Source: Blasia pusilla (taxonomy: Eukaryota; Marchantiophyta; Marchantiopsida; Blasiales). Taken from it: a DNA stretch of 64,000 nucleotides. Below, one piece after another: positions 30,280 to 40,914 of the stretch (positions are counted from its first letter, which is position 1; each line of letters opens with the position of its first letter). Where the stretch lies: the NCBI GenBank assembly GCA_050084515.1, contig CM114272.1, positions 44,640,001 through 44,704,000 of the forward strand. Reading direction: 5' to 3'. The translations under genes and the position numbers were made by a program. Under the pieces are notes generated by a model. The model made no database searches and was not told the origin of the DNA. It saw nothing but the letters and a program-made list of their open reading frames with translations.

Positions 30280-30770
30280 AAGGTGGATCAGGAGTGGCAC
30301 TGGGAGGATGAGCAGGAGAGAGCATTTTAGCTACTCAAGGATAGGTTGACATCTGTGGCCATATTGAAGAGACCGATCAAGGGGCGTCCTTTCCAGTTTC
30401 ATGTCAATTGGAGCATGTTGGGGTTTGAAGCCATGCTCACCCAGCATGACAATGAGGGTAGAGAGTTCATGGTGGCTTATGCTAGTTGCTCGAACAACAG
30501 TGCAAAGGCAAAGTATAGCTCGTTTGAAGATGAGTGCTTGGTTATAGTGTGGGTTGTTGCACATTTTAGGTGTTATGTATTCGGCAACCCCTTTACCATT
30601 ATTACTGATCATGAGCCACTTAAGTGGTTGATGGAGTCCAACAAGCTTACAGAGAAGCTTGCGAGGTCGACTCTGTTGATGCAGGAGTATGATTTCCAAG
30701 TGGTGCATAAATATGGGACGCTCAACTAGGATACAGATGGTTTGAGCCGTAACCCATGCTGGAGTTAGCA
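30280..30770 (+). pseudogene. Gypsy-3 RNase H (PHD-family type)
   Basis: Reads WHWEDEQERAF, a stop, LLKDRLTSVAILKRP, then an open frame with FQFHVNWSMLGFEAMLTQHD, REFMVAYASCSNNSAKAKYS, FRCYVFGNPFTIITDHEPLK, WLMESNKLTEKLARSTLLMQ, FQVVHKYG, a stop in place of the usual Gln/Pro, and DTDGLSRNP. The first Asp of the RNase H core is Asn here (HVNWS, usually H.DWS). The wording is typical of the Ty3 lineage that ends in a PHD finger, unlike the chromovirus-like front half. Confidence 0.75.
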
Positions 30771-30843
30771 AGATGCGACTCGAGCCGGTTGGCAAGGTGA
30801 GAGTGATGAGGAGTTGGTGCCAGGATGGCATGCTTGAGCCTAT

Positions 30844-31250
30844 TTGGACTTGTTGGCTACAGAGAGCCTGATTGTTGAGACTTGGATGGCGAGGTATAAT
30901 GGAGAGTCCTTCAATCTAGATGCCCATGAGGAGACAACACGTAGCCGAGACATTCAAGACGATGGAGTAGTCTTGGAGTACCTACATACTAGCAGCATTG
31001 AGAGCACAATGGATGCTAGAGAGCAGGATTGGATCCTACAGCGAGCCTGACGGTTCCGGTGGGAGGGGGCATATGTGTTGCGAGTTTGGGAGGATAGTAG
31101 AGTACGCGTAGTGCCTCATCCTTCACAAAGAGCATGTTTGGTGGGTCATGCCCACAAGCAGTTGAGGCATTTTGGAGTGAAGCGGATGTATAGCTTGCTT
31201 GCTCATGCAGAGTGACGTTCAGCTGTTTGTTGCCAAGTGCATAGTATGTG
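30844..31250 (+). pseudogene. Gypsy-3 integrase N-terminus (first part of the H2C2 finger)
   Basis: Linker 30844-31050, then RVWEDSRVRVVPHPSQRA, GHAHKQLRHFGVKRMYSLL (the two His of the H2C2 zinc finger) and, after a small frameshift, DVQLFVAKCIVC (the two Cys). The coding sequence continues on the far side of Copia-2 at 36095 (DRVWALFN), so the insertion point is inside the codon group right after the second Cys. Confidence 0.75.
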
Positions 31251-31649
31251 TGTGAGAAAATAGAAAGTGACAAAATCACTGAAATCTTTACAAAAATTAG
31301 AGATACAAAGTGGCCTAGTCCTTCTGTGTGCTCATAGAATAGCTTTGATGGAACCTAAACATGGAGATAACTCAACATACGAGAATGCGCTACCGTTACA
31401 GCTCCTAACTATTTCACTACTCGGGAAACTAGGGTTTTTACATATTTTTCTTCATTTCTATTAATAGAAATAACCCTGATGCAATATAGGGTTATATAAT
31501 CCTAGTAACGCTTCTCCTGAAACCAACTACGTCATATTACTATGAATCCTTCAACATTTAAGTCAGAACCATCAATCTAGGCTTCTCCTCATACAAGGGG
31601 GCCGATCAGATTAATGGTGCTGATAGAAGTGGATGTTGAGAATCCAACA
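31251..31649 (-). repeat. Copia-2 3' LTR
   Basis: 399 bp; on the minus strand starts TGTTGGATTCTCAACATCC and ends TTTTCTCACA. It has one arm only (about 31470-31492) of the hairpin found in the Copia-3 LTRs. A minus-strand polypurine tract (GATATTCAGGGGGGG) lies at 31650-31665. Confidence 0.9.
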
Positions 31650-31681
31650 CCCCCCCTGAATATCCACTCTCATGTGAACTA

Positions 31682-33101
31682 CTATCTTGGACCTATGCCC
31701 AGACCCTTCAGATGTCGGTGAAGCTGATCTCTGCTCAAAGCTTTCGTGAAGATGTCTGCACGGTTATCCATTGTTGGACAATAGACTAACATCAAAACCT
31801 CTCTCTCGATCAATTCACAAAAAAAATGATATTGGATCTCTATATGCTTTGTACGAGCATGAAACACATGATTATATGCTATGGCAATGCAACTCTGATT
31901 ATCACACCACATTACAGTAGCACTTTCTGGTGCTTCTCCTATGTCCTCCAATATCCATCTCAACCATACTGCTTCACAAGAAGCATAACAAGCCGCCTTG
32001 TACTCTCCCTTGGTAGAACAAAGGGCCACTGTAGGTTGCTTCTTGCTGATCAATGACACCACACTTGATCCTACCAAGAAGCAATAACCTGAGACTGATC
32101 TTTGAGAATCTGAATCTCCTGCCCACTCCGAGTCACAAAAAGCTCTCATTTCCGTCCCTGCTCCATAGGTAATGCCATACTTGATAGTGCCTTTGATGTA
32201 CTTCAACACACGCATCCCTCCCTTCCAATGGTTCTCACGAGGCTTAGTTGAGAACCTACTCAACACTCCCACAACAAAGCTAATGTTTGGTCTAGTGTTA
32301 CACAAAAATATCAAACTGCCTACAAGCTTTCTGTACAACTTTTCATCTACTAATGGTGAAACATCCTCCATCGAGAGTTTCAACTCTACCTCCATTGGCG
32401 AGACCACTACCTTACACTCGATCATCCCAAATGCCTTCAAGATTTCTCTAGCATACTTTTGCTGAGAGAGAAAAATAGAATCTGACTGTTGCCAAATCTC
32501 CAACTCTATAAAATAGTGCAAAAGACCTAAATTTGACATTTCAAACTCAGATTTCAACACTCCCTTCATTTCCTCTATTTTCTTACTATGGTCTCTTGTG
32601 ATGATCATCCACATACATGACTATCAACATATACATCCCATCTTCGCAAAACACATACAAATTTGCTTCTGACGGACTCTTGATGAGACCCTTCTCTCGG
32701 AAGAATATATCTATTTGTTGATACCATATCCTTGGGGCTTGCTTCAACCCATACAATGCTCAATGAAGTAAACACACTTTCTCTTCTGATCTAGGTGTCT
32801 CAAAACTTGGTGGCTGAGAGACGAACACCTCCTCCTTGACACTCTCATTTAGAAAGGCAGACTTCACATCGTATTGGTATACAGGCCAACATCTTGTTCT
32901 TGCAACCACTAGAACAATTTGAATGGTTGTCATCCTTGCCGTAGGAGAAAAAGTCTCATAGTAGTCAAAACCTTCAATTTGTGAGCATCCTTGTGCAGCC
33001 AACCTCGCTTTGAATTTATCCAATATACCGTCCGACTTGTACTTGGTCTTGTACACCCACTTAGTGCGTATTATCTTCCTGTCCTTTGGCTTCTCAACCA
33101 A
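31682..33101 (-). pseudogene. Copia-2 reverse transcriptase and RNase H
   Basis: Minus-strand frame 33101-32760 opens the RT (RTKWVYKTKYKSDGILDKFK, YDVKSAFLNESVKEEVFVSQ). YVDD is at 32615-32604, followed at once by a small deletion that shifts the frame relative to Copia-3. The frame 32614-31682 gives the rest of RT and RNase H: LLHYFIELEIWQQSDSIFLS, AFCDSEWAGDSDSQRSVSGY, ALCSTKGEYKAACYASCEAV (usual Glu of STEAEY is Gly here), MWCDNQSCIAIAYN, FHARTKHIEIQYHF, RADIFTKALS. Two of three RNase H acidic residues remain. Confidence 0.85.
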
Positions 33102-33119
33102 AGTCCAAGTTTCATTTCT

Positions 33120-34550
33120 CTAAATAGCGTCCATCTCCATCTGCATGGCCTCTCTCCATTGAGGATGAGCAAGGTCCTTATCCAAGCATGATGGCTCTTC
33201 CACCTTCAAGACCTCTGTCATCAAGGCCATATTGAGGAGATGTGAGGAAGCTCTATTCTGCTCCTCTAGTCTCTTGGATCTCCTTGGATGTATAACAACT
33301 TCATCAGTTGCTGGTGGATCCTTACCATCCAAGAGCTGCTTTATCCACTTAGGGTATGATGATCGTAGTGGAAGAGCAGGCTGCTCTTTGTAATCATCCC
33401 AAAATTCTTCTTCTTCATGATTTGGTGTAAACATTGGTGGTGTGCTATGGTGGGTTATCTCTTCGTTTGATGATGATGTGGACGGATCACTGATATCCGC
33501 CACTTGACGAGGTTATTCCTCGAACACCACATCATGACTCATAAGCATCTTCTTTGCCTCAAGACACCATAGGCGATAAGCTTTAGACTCATCATTATAT
33601 CCCATAAAGATGCACTTCCTGCTCTTGGACTCTAGCTTGGTCTTGGATGCTTCAGGAATATGTACAAAGCACTCACTACCAAAAGTCTTGAAATGTTGGA
33701 GTTACGTGAGTATGATTGATGAGGATTCATGCCTTGCATTGACTTGGTAGCACTTCTATTTAGAATGTAAACGACAGTATTAAGAGCTTCAGCCCAAAAT
33801 CCTTGTGTCAAACCTTTTGCTTTCATCATACATCTTGCCATCTCCACCACTGTACGGTTTCAACGCTCAACAATTCCATTTTTTTTGTGATGTATGTGCC
33901 GTGGTTAACTATCGCTTGATTCCATGCTCCCCCAAATATTTGTTCAATTTTGTTGATGAGAATTCTCCTCCTCGATCGATGCAAAGCTTTCGTACCTTCT
34001 TTCTTGTCTCATTCTCAACTAGCTTGTGCCATACTTTAAATTTTCCACAAGCACTTCCCTTATCACGAAGGAAATAACCCCACACCTTCCTACTATAATC
34101 TTTGACAACTAAAAAGAAGTAGGAAGAACCACCTAATGCCACTGTTCTCATTTTACCACAGAGGTCAGCATGAATCAGCTCTAGAGGAGCTTTTGCTCTA
34201 TTGCTGAACTCTTGTGGAAATGGTTGGCGGTGTTGCTTGCCCATCATACAAGCTTCACATGTATGCGACACTCCAAAAATTGTCGATAAATCAACAACCA
34301 TGCCAGATTTCTGCATCTAACTTAGTAAGGGAAAGCTTAGGTGACCAAATCTTTCATGCCACAACTTACTGCTACTAAGATCTGTACCTACACTTGTCGT
34401 GAAAGCATACAACTCGTAGATGTTTCCACATCGTATACCTTCACCCACTACTTTCCCATTGGCATCCTCAATGACTGCTCTAGATTTCTTAAAACGAGCT
34501 TGTAGATCACGATCACATAATACTACTACTGTAATCCAATTTTGCTTCAA
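33120..34550 (-). pseudogene. Copia-2 integrase and linker
   Basis: Minus-strand pieces: LWHERFGHLSFPLL (zinc-finger region, with HTCEACMMGKQHRQPFP after a stop), IHADLCGKMRTVALGGSSYF (first Asp), LCIDRGGEFSSTK (second Asp), NGIVER before a stop (Glu retained), MVEMARCMMKAKGLTQGFWA, then the C-terminal linker 33503-33120 (STSSNEEITHHSTPP, HPRRSKRLEEQNR). Several frame breaks. The DDE triad itself survives, in pieces. Confidence 0.8.
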
Positions 34551-34559
34551 CTCTGGTAC

Positions 34560-35677
34560 GTACAGTACATCAGTTAACTTCTTTTCATCTCTTTTTTTGT
34601 GAGACTAAAGAAATTGTGCCTTTCCCTTCTACAGGGCACTTTGCATTATTCCCAACAATAACAACGATGGGCTCCTATAGAGGTTGTAAGGAGCTACACC
34701 AATCCTTATGATTGGTCATATGTCTAGATGCTCCACTATCGAGCACCCTTGCATCTTCACTCTTTGACTTAGTGGAATGTTCTGCCTGTGTGCAAAACTC
34801 TTCGATTGCTACCAAAGCATCTACTTCATGTTCTCCTAGTTCTACAAGAATTCTTAGCTCTTAAACAACCGTTCTTCTCATCCTGACTCCTATTTCTACA
34901 ATCTTTGATAAGATGACCTAGCCTACCACAATAAAAGCATTTGAAGGCTTTCCTTGGAAATCTCTTCTTGACATTTGAACTGTAATCCTGATTTCTACCT
35001 CTCTGTACTTTGGAAGTAAATGCTGCATCACTTCTCTCTCTTGCTTTGAAGCACATTTCCTCTTCTACCAACATTGCACTAAATTGTTCAAAAGTAAGTG
35101 ATGTGGGTCTTACTTGAGTATTCAATGCAGTGACCAAACTGTCATACCTTGGAGGTCAAAATCTTATGCACCGACGTGCCAAATCTTTGCTAGACTTTGA
35201 AATTCCTACGGACGCCATCTGATCTTGAAGATCATTGATCCTTGTCAAAAATTGCTCCGCGCTTTCTCCTTTTGAAATTTTTTTGGACGTAAGCTGATTC
35301 TCCATATTTTGAATCCGAGTCTCATTCCTCATTTCATACTGATTCTTCAGAATGTTCCATACCTCACCAGCAGTGGTTGTATGTTGAATGAGAGTCATGA
35401 CAGAATCAGTTACATTCATGACAATCGAATATAGAGCATCAGCGTTTCTGCGTTTCCGTGCCAACAATACAACAGGATCGATATCACCAGATGAAGATGA
35501 ACATGCAGAACTCAAAGTAGCTTGTGGATTTGAATCAATCCTTGTGGCCGTCTCCCAGATCTCAAATGATTCAAGGAAAGTTCTTATTTTGAACTTCCAC
35601 AATGTATAGTTAGACCCATCTAACTTCCCTCCACCCAGCAGAGGAGGGTGAGCACGAACTGATGAAGAAGTAGCCAT
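34560..35677 (-). pseudogene. Copia-2 gag and protease
   Basis: Minus strand: ATG 35677 (MATSSSVRAHPPLLGGGKLD, YTLWKFKIRTFLESFEIWET), the copia gag dimer-like region DSVMTLIQHTTTAGEVWNIL, a stop at about 35156, then zinc knuckle FKCFYCGRLGHLIKDCRN (C-x2-C-x4-H-x4-C intact). The protease shows VLDSGASRHMTNHKDW in decayed surroundings. Stops separate gag from protease. Confidence 0.85.
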
Positions 35678-35715
35678 CTCTCAAGATTTTGTGCAAACAC
35701 ACTAGATCGCCACAT

Positions 35716-35730
35716 ACTACTCTAATACCA
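35716..35730 (-). other. Copia-2 primer-binding site
   Basis: Minus strand TGGTATTAGAGTAGT directly after the LTR end; one change from the initiator-Met tRNA match. Confidence 0.8.
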
Positions 35731-36094
35731 TGTGAGAAAACAGAAAGTGAAGAAATGAGTGAAATCTTTTCAAAACTTAGAGATACAAAGTGACCTAGTC
35801 TGTTTGTCCGTGTCTGAACATGGAGATAACTCGACATACGAGAATGCGCTACCGTTGCGGCTCCTGACTATTTCACTACTCGGGAAACTAGGGATTTTAC
35901 CTATTTCTCTTCATTTCTATTAATACAAATTTTTCATTAGATAATTGTAGTAACGCTACTCTTGAAACCACCTACGTCATATTACTATGACTCCTTCGAT
36001 GTCTAAGTTGGAACCATCAATCTAGGCTTCTCCTCATACCAAGGGGTTGATCATATTAATGGTGCTTAGAGAAGTGGATGTTGAGAGTCCAACA
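35731..36094 (-). repeat. Copia-2 5' LTR
   Basis: 364 bp; minus strand starts TGTTGGACTCTCAACATCC and ends TTTTCTCACA. Both arms of the hairpin known from Copia-3 are absent. Confidence 0.9.
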
Positions 36095-36483
36095 CTGTGA
36101 TAGAGTCTGGGCATTGTTCAATGCTTTGACTCCATAGTTGCATCCACTTCGGATCATAGGTTTAGATTATAGATGGAGTTTGGATTTTGCAGGACCTTTA
36201 CCTTTGACGGAGCGCCATAGTCGTTATATGTTGGTGATGATCAAGCACTTCTCAAAGTGGATAAAGTTTCTTGCATTGCTTGACAAAGCGAGTGAGGGAA
36301 TAGCATATGCCTTCCTAGATCAAGTGTTGAGTGATTACGGCGTACCAGCTGAGGTGTTGACATACCAGGGTACAGAGTTTCGCGGGGAGTTTCGGGCCTT
36401 GTGTGATCAAGCACTCATCGACCACCGTACCACTTTGCGAGATCATCATGAGGCAGATGGACTAGCGGAGAGGGTTGTGCACA
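36095..36483 (+). pseudogene. Gypsy-3 integrase core, continued
   Basis: Continues from 31250: DRVWALFNALTP, LHPLRIIGLDYRWSLDFAGP (first Asp), MLVMIKHFSKWIKFLALLDK, FLDQVLSDYGVPAEVLTYQG, TEFRGEFRALCDQALIDHRT, ADGLAERVV. The second catalytic Asp of the usual LTDQG reads LTYQG, so one metal ligand is lost. The Glu is in DGLAER. It ends at the LTR C copy at 36484. The rest of the integrase has been deleted, as judged from the relative at 63276-63644 (-). Confidence 0.8.
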
Positions 36484-37717
36484 TGATAATAGAAAAGATA
36501 AGATAGTCTTCTTTCCTCATAGAAAAGACTCTTCTCAAGTGTAGAGAAAGACTCTTGTGAATATGTAATAATCAAGCTCCACAAAGACCTCAAAGCAACC
36601 TCAAGAATTGCGGCTCACCCTACTTTGAGAACTAAATCTATCATGGCAGGTTACTGACTGTCTAACAGCTTTCCTACGCTTCTTCCTAATTATCTTTTGG
36701 AATTTTGAAATTACAAGACTCAACTCTCATCTCTGCTGCAGCCCAATAAGATCCACATTCAGTTCCGCGCCTCAGAAAGAATGAAAGAAGACTCTTCTTC
36801 TACATCAAAGAGTGGAAAGAACTCAGAAGTAGTACAAGCTTTTGAAAGTAAAAGAGTCTTCAGCTTGGATCATTGCCCAACAAAAATCCTTACTCTCCCA
36901 CCAAGACTGCTAGTAAACTCAAGATACACGAAACAACATTGAGGAGTTCAAGATACAAGGGAAAACGATGATCCCTTCTTCTACAATTGCTCTTTAAATA
37001 GTATTTACAATTCCGATTGGTCTTCCTGCTCCAATCTAGATTTCTAACTGCTAATCCTAACTCTTTGATTCCAATTCTCCGACCTTCCATCTTCTTAAGA
37101 ATTCTTCGCAAAGACTCTTCCTAGTCTTTGTAGTCTTTCTCTTTCCTCTGCTATCCTCACGCCAAGACTCTTATCCTTCTGCCATCGTGAAGAGTTCTTA
37201 CGCTCTTTCCTTCAACTTTCTCCCAAGGATTCTCTATCTTTCTATTCCTCTTCTTAATATTCTTGTCCACTTTTGTGAAGACTCTTAGACCTCTTCCGCT
37301 TCTTCCTCTTCCTTCTTTGAGCTCTTAGTCTTTGCTCTAAAGTCTTCGTCCTTCTTTTCCAATCTTCTTATAGAGACTATCTTCCATCCTCTTTACAAAG
37401 AAGCTTTCCCCGGTCTTCGTTGATAGTCTTTTACACCATTCTTCCTACGGTCTTTCTTGCGAAGCACCCGCGCTTCCTCTTCTAACTTCTTTTCCTACTT
37501 TTACACAATTCTCACTTTTCCAAGATAGTCCTTAATCTTCTACCATTTCTTGTTTTCTCATCACAGTTCTGTCCATTGCTCCTCCCACACAATTGTAGTA
37601 AAGGAAGACTCTTTACTTCCAAAAATAAGTCTTTAGTCTTCACTTCATAAAGATTTTACTATAATTCACTGCAAAAACATCAAAATTTCAAAATTCTCAT
37701 AAGAGTGGGTTATCACA
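36484..37717 (-). repeat. LTR C, diverged copy inside Gypsy-3
   Basis: Minus strand TGTGATAACCC...TTATCA, about 1.23 kb, related to 9435-10710 by the ACCTCAA...CTTACTTTGAGAACT-like block. Rich in AAGACTCTT words. No matching target duplication, and integrase sequence is missing on one side, so a deletion accompanied or followed the insertion. Confidence 0.65.
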
Positions 37718-38120
37718 TGGATATTGACCCACAATTTGGAGGTTTCATTAGGGAGACTACATCTACTTGGAGCAAACGATATCCACAATGTTGGATGTGA
37801 CTACATGGCGCACTATCTTGAGAGCTCGTGAGGTTTTGCCATTTGGTGTTCTCTTATTGGAGGGACGCGATGGTATGGTTTGGAAGGGCCATGTGCGTAT
37901 CTATGCGCCATGTCACCTTCCTAACATTGACTCTACAGTTGAATGGAGTTTAGAAGTAATTCTTGTAGGCTTGCGATGTATGTTGTGTGGTTCCGTCCAT
38001 GGTGCAGCTACTATGCTAGTCTCTGATGGATATTTGAGAGGATGGCATATGAGATGTTTGACGCCACCTCTCACTAGGATTCCTTAGGGACGATGGATAT
38101 GTCCTAGATGTACATAGAGT
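37718..38120 (+). pseudogene. Gypsy-3 polyprotein C-terminus with PHD-type finger
   Basis: Reads DIDPQFGGFIRETTSTWSKR, a one-base shift, VTTWRTILRAREVLPFGVLL, GHVRIYAPCHLPNIDSTVEW, then the finger: CMLCG, LVSDGYLRGWHMRCLTPPLT, RIP, a TAG, GRWICPRC. PHD fingers have C4-H-C3 ligands and read histone tails. Here CxxC, H (GWHMRC) and the final CPRC are visible, while the usual CD.C in the middle is SDGY, so two ligands are lost. It stands where chromodomains stand in other Ty3 elements and may serve the same targeting role. The relative at 62640-63125 (-) shares the layout. Confidence 0.7.
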
Positions 38121-38288
38121 AGGTAGTTCTAGATTCCGACTTGTATTTGTAACATGGAGGACAAGAAGGCAACTAACGATGGGGCCACATGACCACCCGA
38201 CGTTTGTGCTCTTGGTGTCTGAGAGATGTATATCATGGTAGGTAGGGATAGATGGCTATCTGGAGTAAGAGGAACCTAACCACCAGCT

Positions 38289-38936
38289 AGGGGGGCACTT
38301 GGAGATAGTTTGGTATTTCTCGACTTGTTGTTTGGATGCCATGAGTTAGCACGGGATTGTGCATGTTTGTGTGTATGTTCAGTGAGACCAATGTATGTTG
38401 TGTAGCGATGTGTATGCGCACGACAATTGTCACGTCTTTTAGGATAGATTAGTGAGACCTAGTAGAGTGCCTTTAGAGATATTGAAGGACAACCTTAGGA
38501 GGTTGAGGATGACCTGTTGAGGCCAAGGGTAACTTGAGAGAGCAAGTTTTCCCTTCGTTTCGGCTCATTTGGAGCCATATTGAGAAACTTACTATTTTGG
38601 GTAAGTTACTACTTTTGTTATAGTTGAATTTCTACTTTGGGATATGGCCCTTGACCCGCTAGAGCAAGTCAAGAGCCAAGGAGATGACTTGCAAGCATAT
38701 GTTACCATGGAGAGGGTTTGGGAGAGGGAAGGGGATATATCTCCAAGAGAGAGAGTTTGAGAGCTCATTCTCTCTTTGTTGAACCTCTTGGCATGAGGCA
38801 GGAGAGCTATGGTCCTCCTTGCCTTGTGTGTGTAACCCAAACCTCTCATTAGGAGAGTGGATTTGGTTTGACATGAGAGAGAGTACACACCATGGAGATT
38901 TTGGTATGAGATGTTGAGAGAGATGTGATCGATTTA
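38289..38936 (+). repeat. Polypurine tract and LTR B of Gypsy-3
   Basis: CTAGGGGGGCAC (38288-38298) then TTGGAGATAGTTTGG. The same tract and start occur after the PHD scrap at 44640-44665. The LTR has no coding potential. Its front is repeated at 38937. Confidence 0.6.
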
Positions 38937-39075
38937 TTGGAGACATTTTGGTACTTCTTGTCTCGTTATTTGGATGCCATGAGTTAGCATGGGATTCTGC
39001 GTGTTTGTGTGTATGTTTGGTGACAACTATGTTTGTTATGTAGCGATGTGTAAGCGCATAACAAGGTCGTAATGG
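38937..39075 (+). repeat. Second partial LTR B in tandem
   Basis: TTGGAGACATTTTGGTACTTC...TTTGGATGCCATGAGTTAGCA repeats 38299-38430 in the same direction, about 640 bp downstream. Confidence 0.65.
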
Positions 39076-39635
39076 TCCCTCATGTGGAGACCCTCAAAAC
39101 CTCACACCACTCCGCGTAAAACCTCTAGAGCTACTCTCCGATACATCACCTCGCCTCTCAAAGTCCCAAAAGGACGCTATGATGACCCACACATCCCTCT
39201 CACATGACCACTCTCACTCTTGTGAGTCCTTCCTCAATCACTTTACCTAACCATGAGATACTCAATCTACACTTCCTCTAAATGAGATGTGTACTATGTA
39301 GTAACAAGCGGCGAGATGTGGAAAATTGACTATTGTTCTATCGTCTCATTGATAGACTATACTCGCAACTCTAGACATCCCACACAAGTCTAGGTCCCCT
39401 AATCTCATACATTAATGATGCCCTTTATATCGCACAAACCCAATATCCCAAATAACTGCCCAGTACCTAAAAATCCCTCACACATGTAGGGCAAAAGTAC
39501 ATAATGGATAACCCAAATAATGTCCATGTCACTCTTCAAGAACTTCCAGCGTCAATCCCAGCTCGGTTATGAAGAAAAATTCCTCAAGTAAAAAAAAATG
39601 GTATTCTCCCAATGTTGATGATACTCAAGCCTCGT
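39076..39635. other. Noncoding spacer
   Basis: No gene or known repeat is recognised. Many short frames, none protein-like. Confidence 0.4.
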
Positions 39636-40914
39636 TGTAATGTACAAGAGTTTCTATTTTACAGTCGTTTAATAAGTTTGATCCCCAAGAGGATCATTGT
39701 TTGATGGAAAGAGAGTTCGAAATTACAATTCTGTTATAATAGTTGTATTTAAATATGTATGATTTATATTCAATGTCTTCTCAATATCTTTGGATCTTTC
39801 TTAGTACCAAAGTTTCTTTTCTCAATTCTCTCTAGTGGAGTTGACAACATGCTCATGTAGATTTCCTCTCGATATCAAGAAACCTCACAGAGACCTCAAC
39901 ATGGAAGCTGACTTCTCCTACTTTCGGAACTCAATCCGTCTCGATAGGCTACTCTCTGTCAAACAGATTTCCTACAATTTTATGTTGATTATTCCATTGA
40001 TGAGAAAGGTTTGCCTGATTCACTCTTCACTCTACAGACCCAAAAAGAATACTCAGACATAAGCATCGTACATCTGAATGAATGAATGATTGCTTTACTA
40101 CTCCATCAAGAATGAGAAAGCTTCAAAGTGTATACAAGCTTGAGAGGGTACTACTCCCTTGCTCGGACCATTCCTACAACATGAGGACTTCGTAAGAGAA
40201 TGATAATGATAGCTACTTCTATGCTTCTTAAATACTCTCTGAAGGAGGAGTGATCCAAAGATTTGAAGCCCTTTTGATGAAGCTGGTGTCTCTTCAACAT
40301 TTGTAACTACCTAGATCTATGGTGCTCTTTGCTTTACCTATAATCCCTATGAATCTGCAGAACAAAACTGTCATAACTACCAATTTGATACAAAGGGTTG
40401 CGTCTTTTCCTATTCTAAATGTTCTAATTATGTCTCGCTTGAAATCACTGTTAATCTTAGCTTCGCTTCGCTGCTAAGTCTGGACCTCTTTTTCTTCGCT
40501 TGAGGACAAAGCTCTTTCTCCTGATATGAAGACGAAGCGCTCCATTCTTTGTTCTTGTTCCAGGTGCTTCGTTCTTCGCGCTTTGTTCAAGAGCGAAGTA
40601 CTTCTTTCTCTTACGCTTCGTTATGTTTCGTTATAGAGCGAAGCACTTCATAGATAGAGCTTCGCAGAGCTTCGTTGTCATTCCAAAGCTTCTTGCTGGG
40701 TCTTGAGACTGTTCGTTATTTTATTCTCCTCTCCTCTTAGGCAAATCCTTGATTATCTATCACTATGCCTTGTCCTTGGAGCTTCGTGATTCACTTTAAT
40801 CTTACTCATTCCTCCCCATAAATATATATAATAATCAAAATCATAATGTATATACAAGTCTTCGTTGAATAAAAAGATGTATTTCTTCAAAAGTACAAAA
40901 TTATGGGTATCACA
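39636..40914 (-). repeat. Solo LTR C with candidate target duplication
   Basis: Minus strand TGTGATACCC...CTTGTACATTACA, 1.28 kb, very similar to 9435-10710. The flanks CTCGT (39631-39635) and CTCCT (40915-40919) agree at four of five bases. No internal region adjoins it, so it is probably a solo LTR left by recombination. Confidence 0.75.

Larger units (their letters stand above)
31251..36094 (-). mobile_element. Copia-2: complete minus-strand Ty1/copia element nested in Gypsy-3
   Basis: Both LTRs, primer-binding site, polypurine tract and all pol domains are present over 4.84 kb. Flanks are ATGTG (31246-31250) and CTGTG (36095-36099), a 4/5-matching target duplication. Removing the element restores the Gypsy-3 frame (CIVC then DRVW). 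Same family as Copia-3. Stops and indels in every domain make it inactive. Confidence 0.9.
27555..38936 (+). mobile_element. Gypsy-3: mosaic Ty3 element, LTR A at the left, PHD tail and LTR B at the right
   Basis: In order: 3' part of LTR A, primer-binding site, gag, protease and reverse transcriptase (to about 30270), RNase H, integrase zinc finger and core, PHD-type tail, polypurine tract, LTR B. It is interrupted by Copia-2 (31251-36094) and an LTR C copy (36484-37717). The left and right LTRs are of different types, and the reverse transcriptase thumb/connection region is missing at the point where the two halves meet. Confidence 0.7.
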
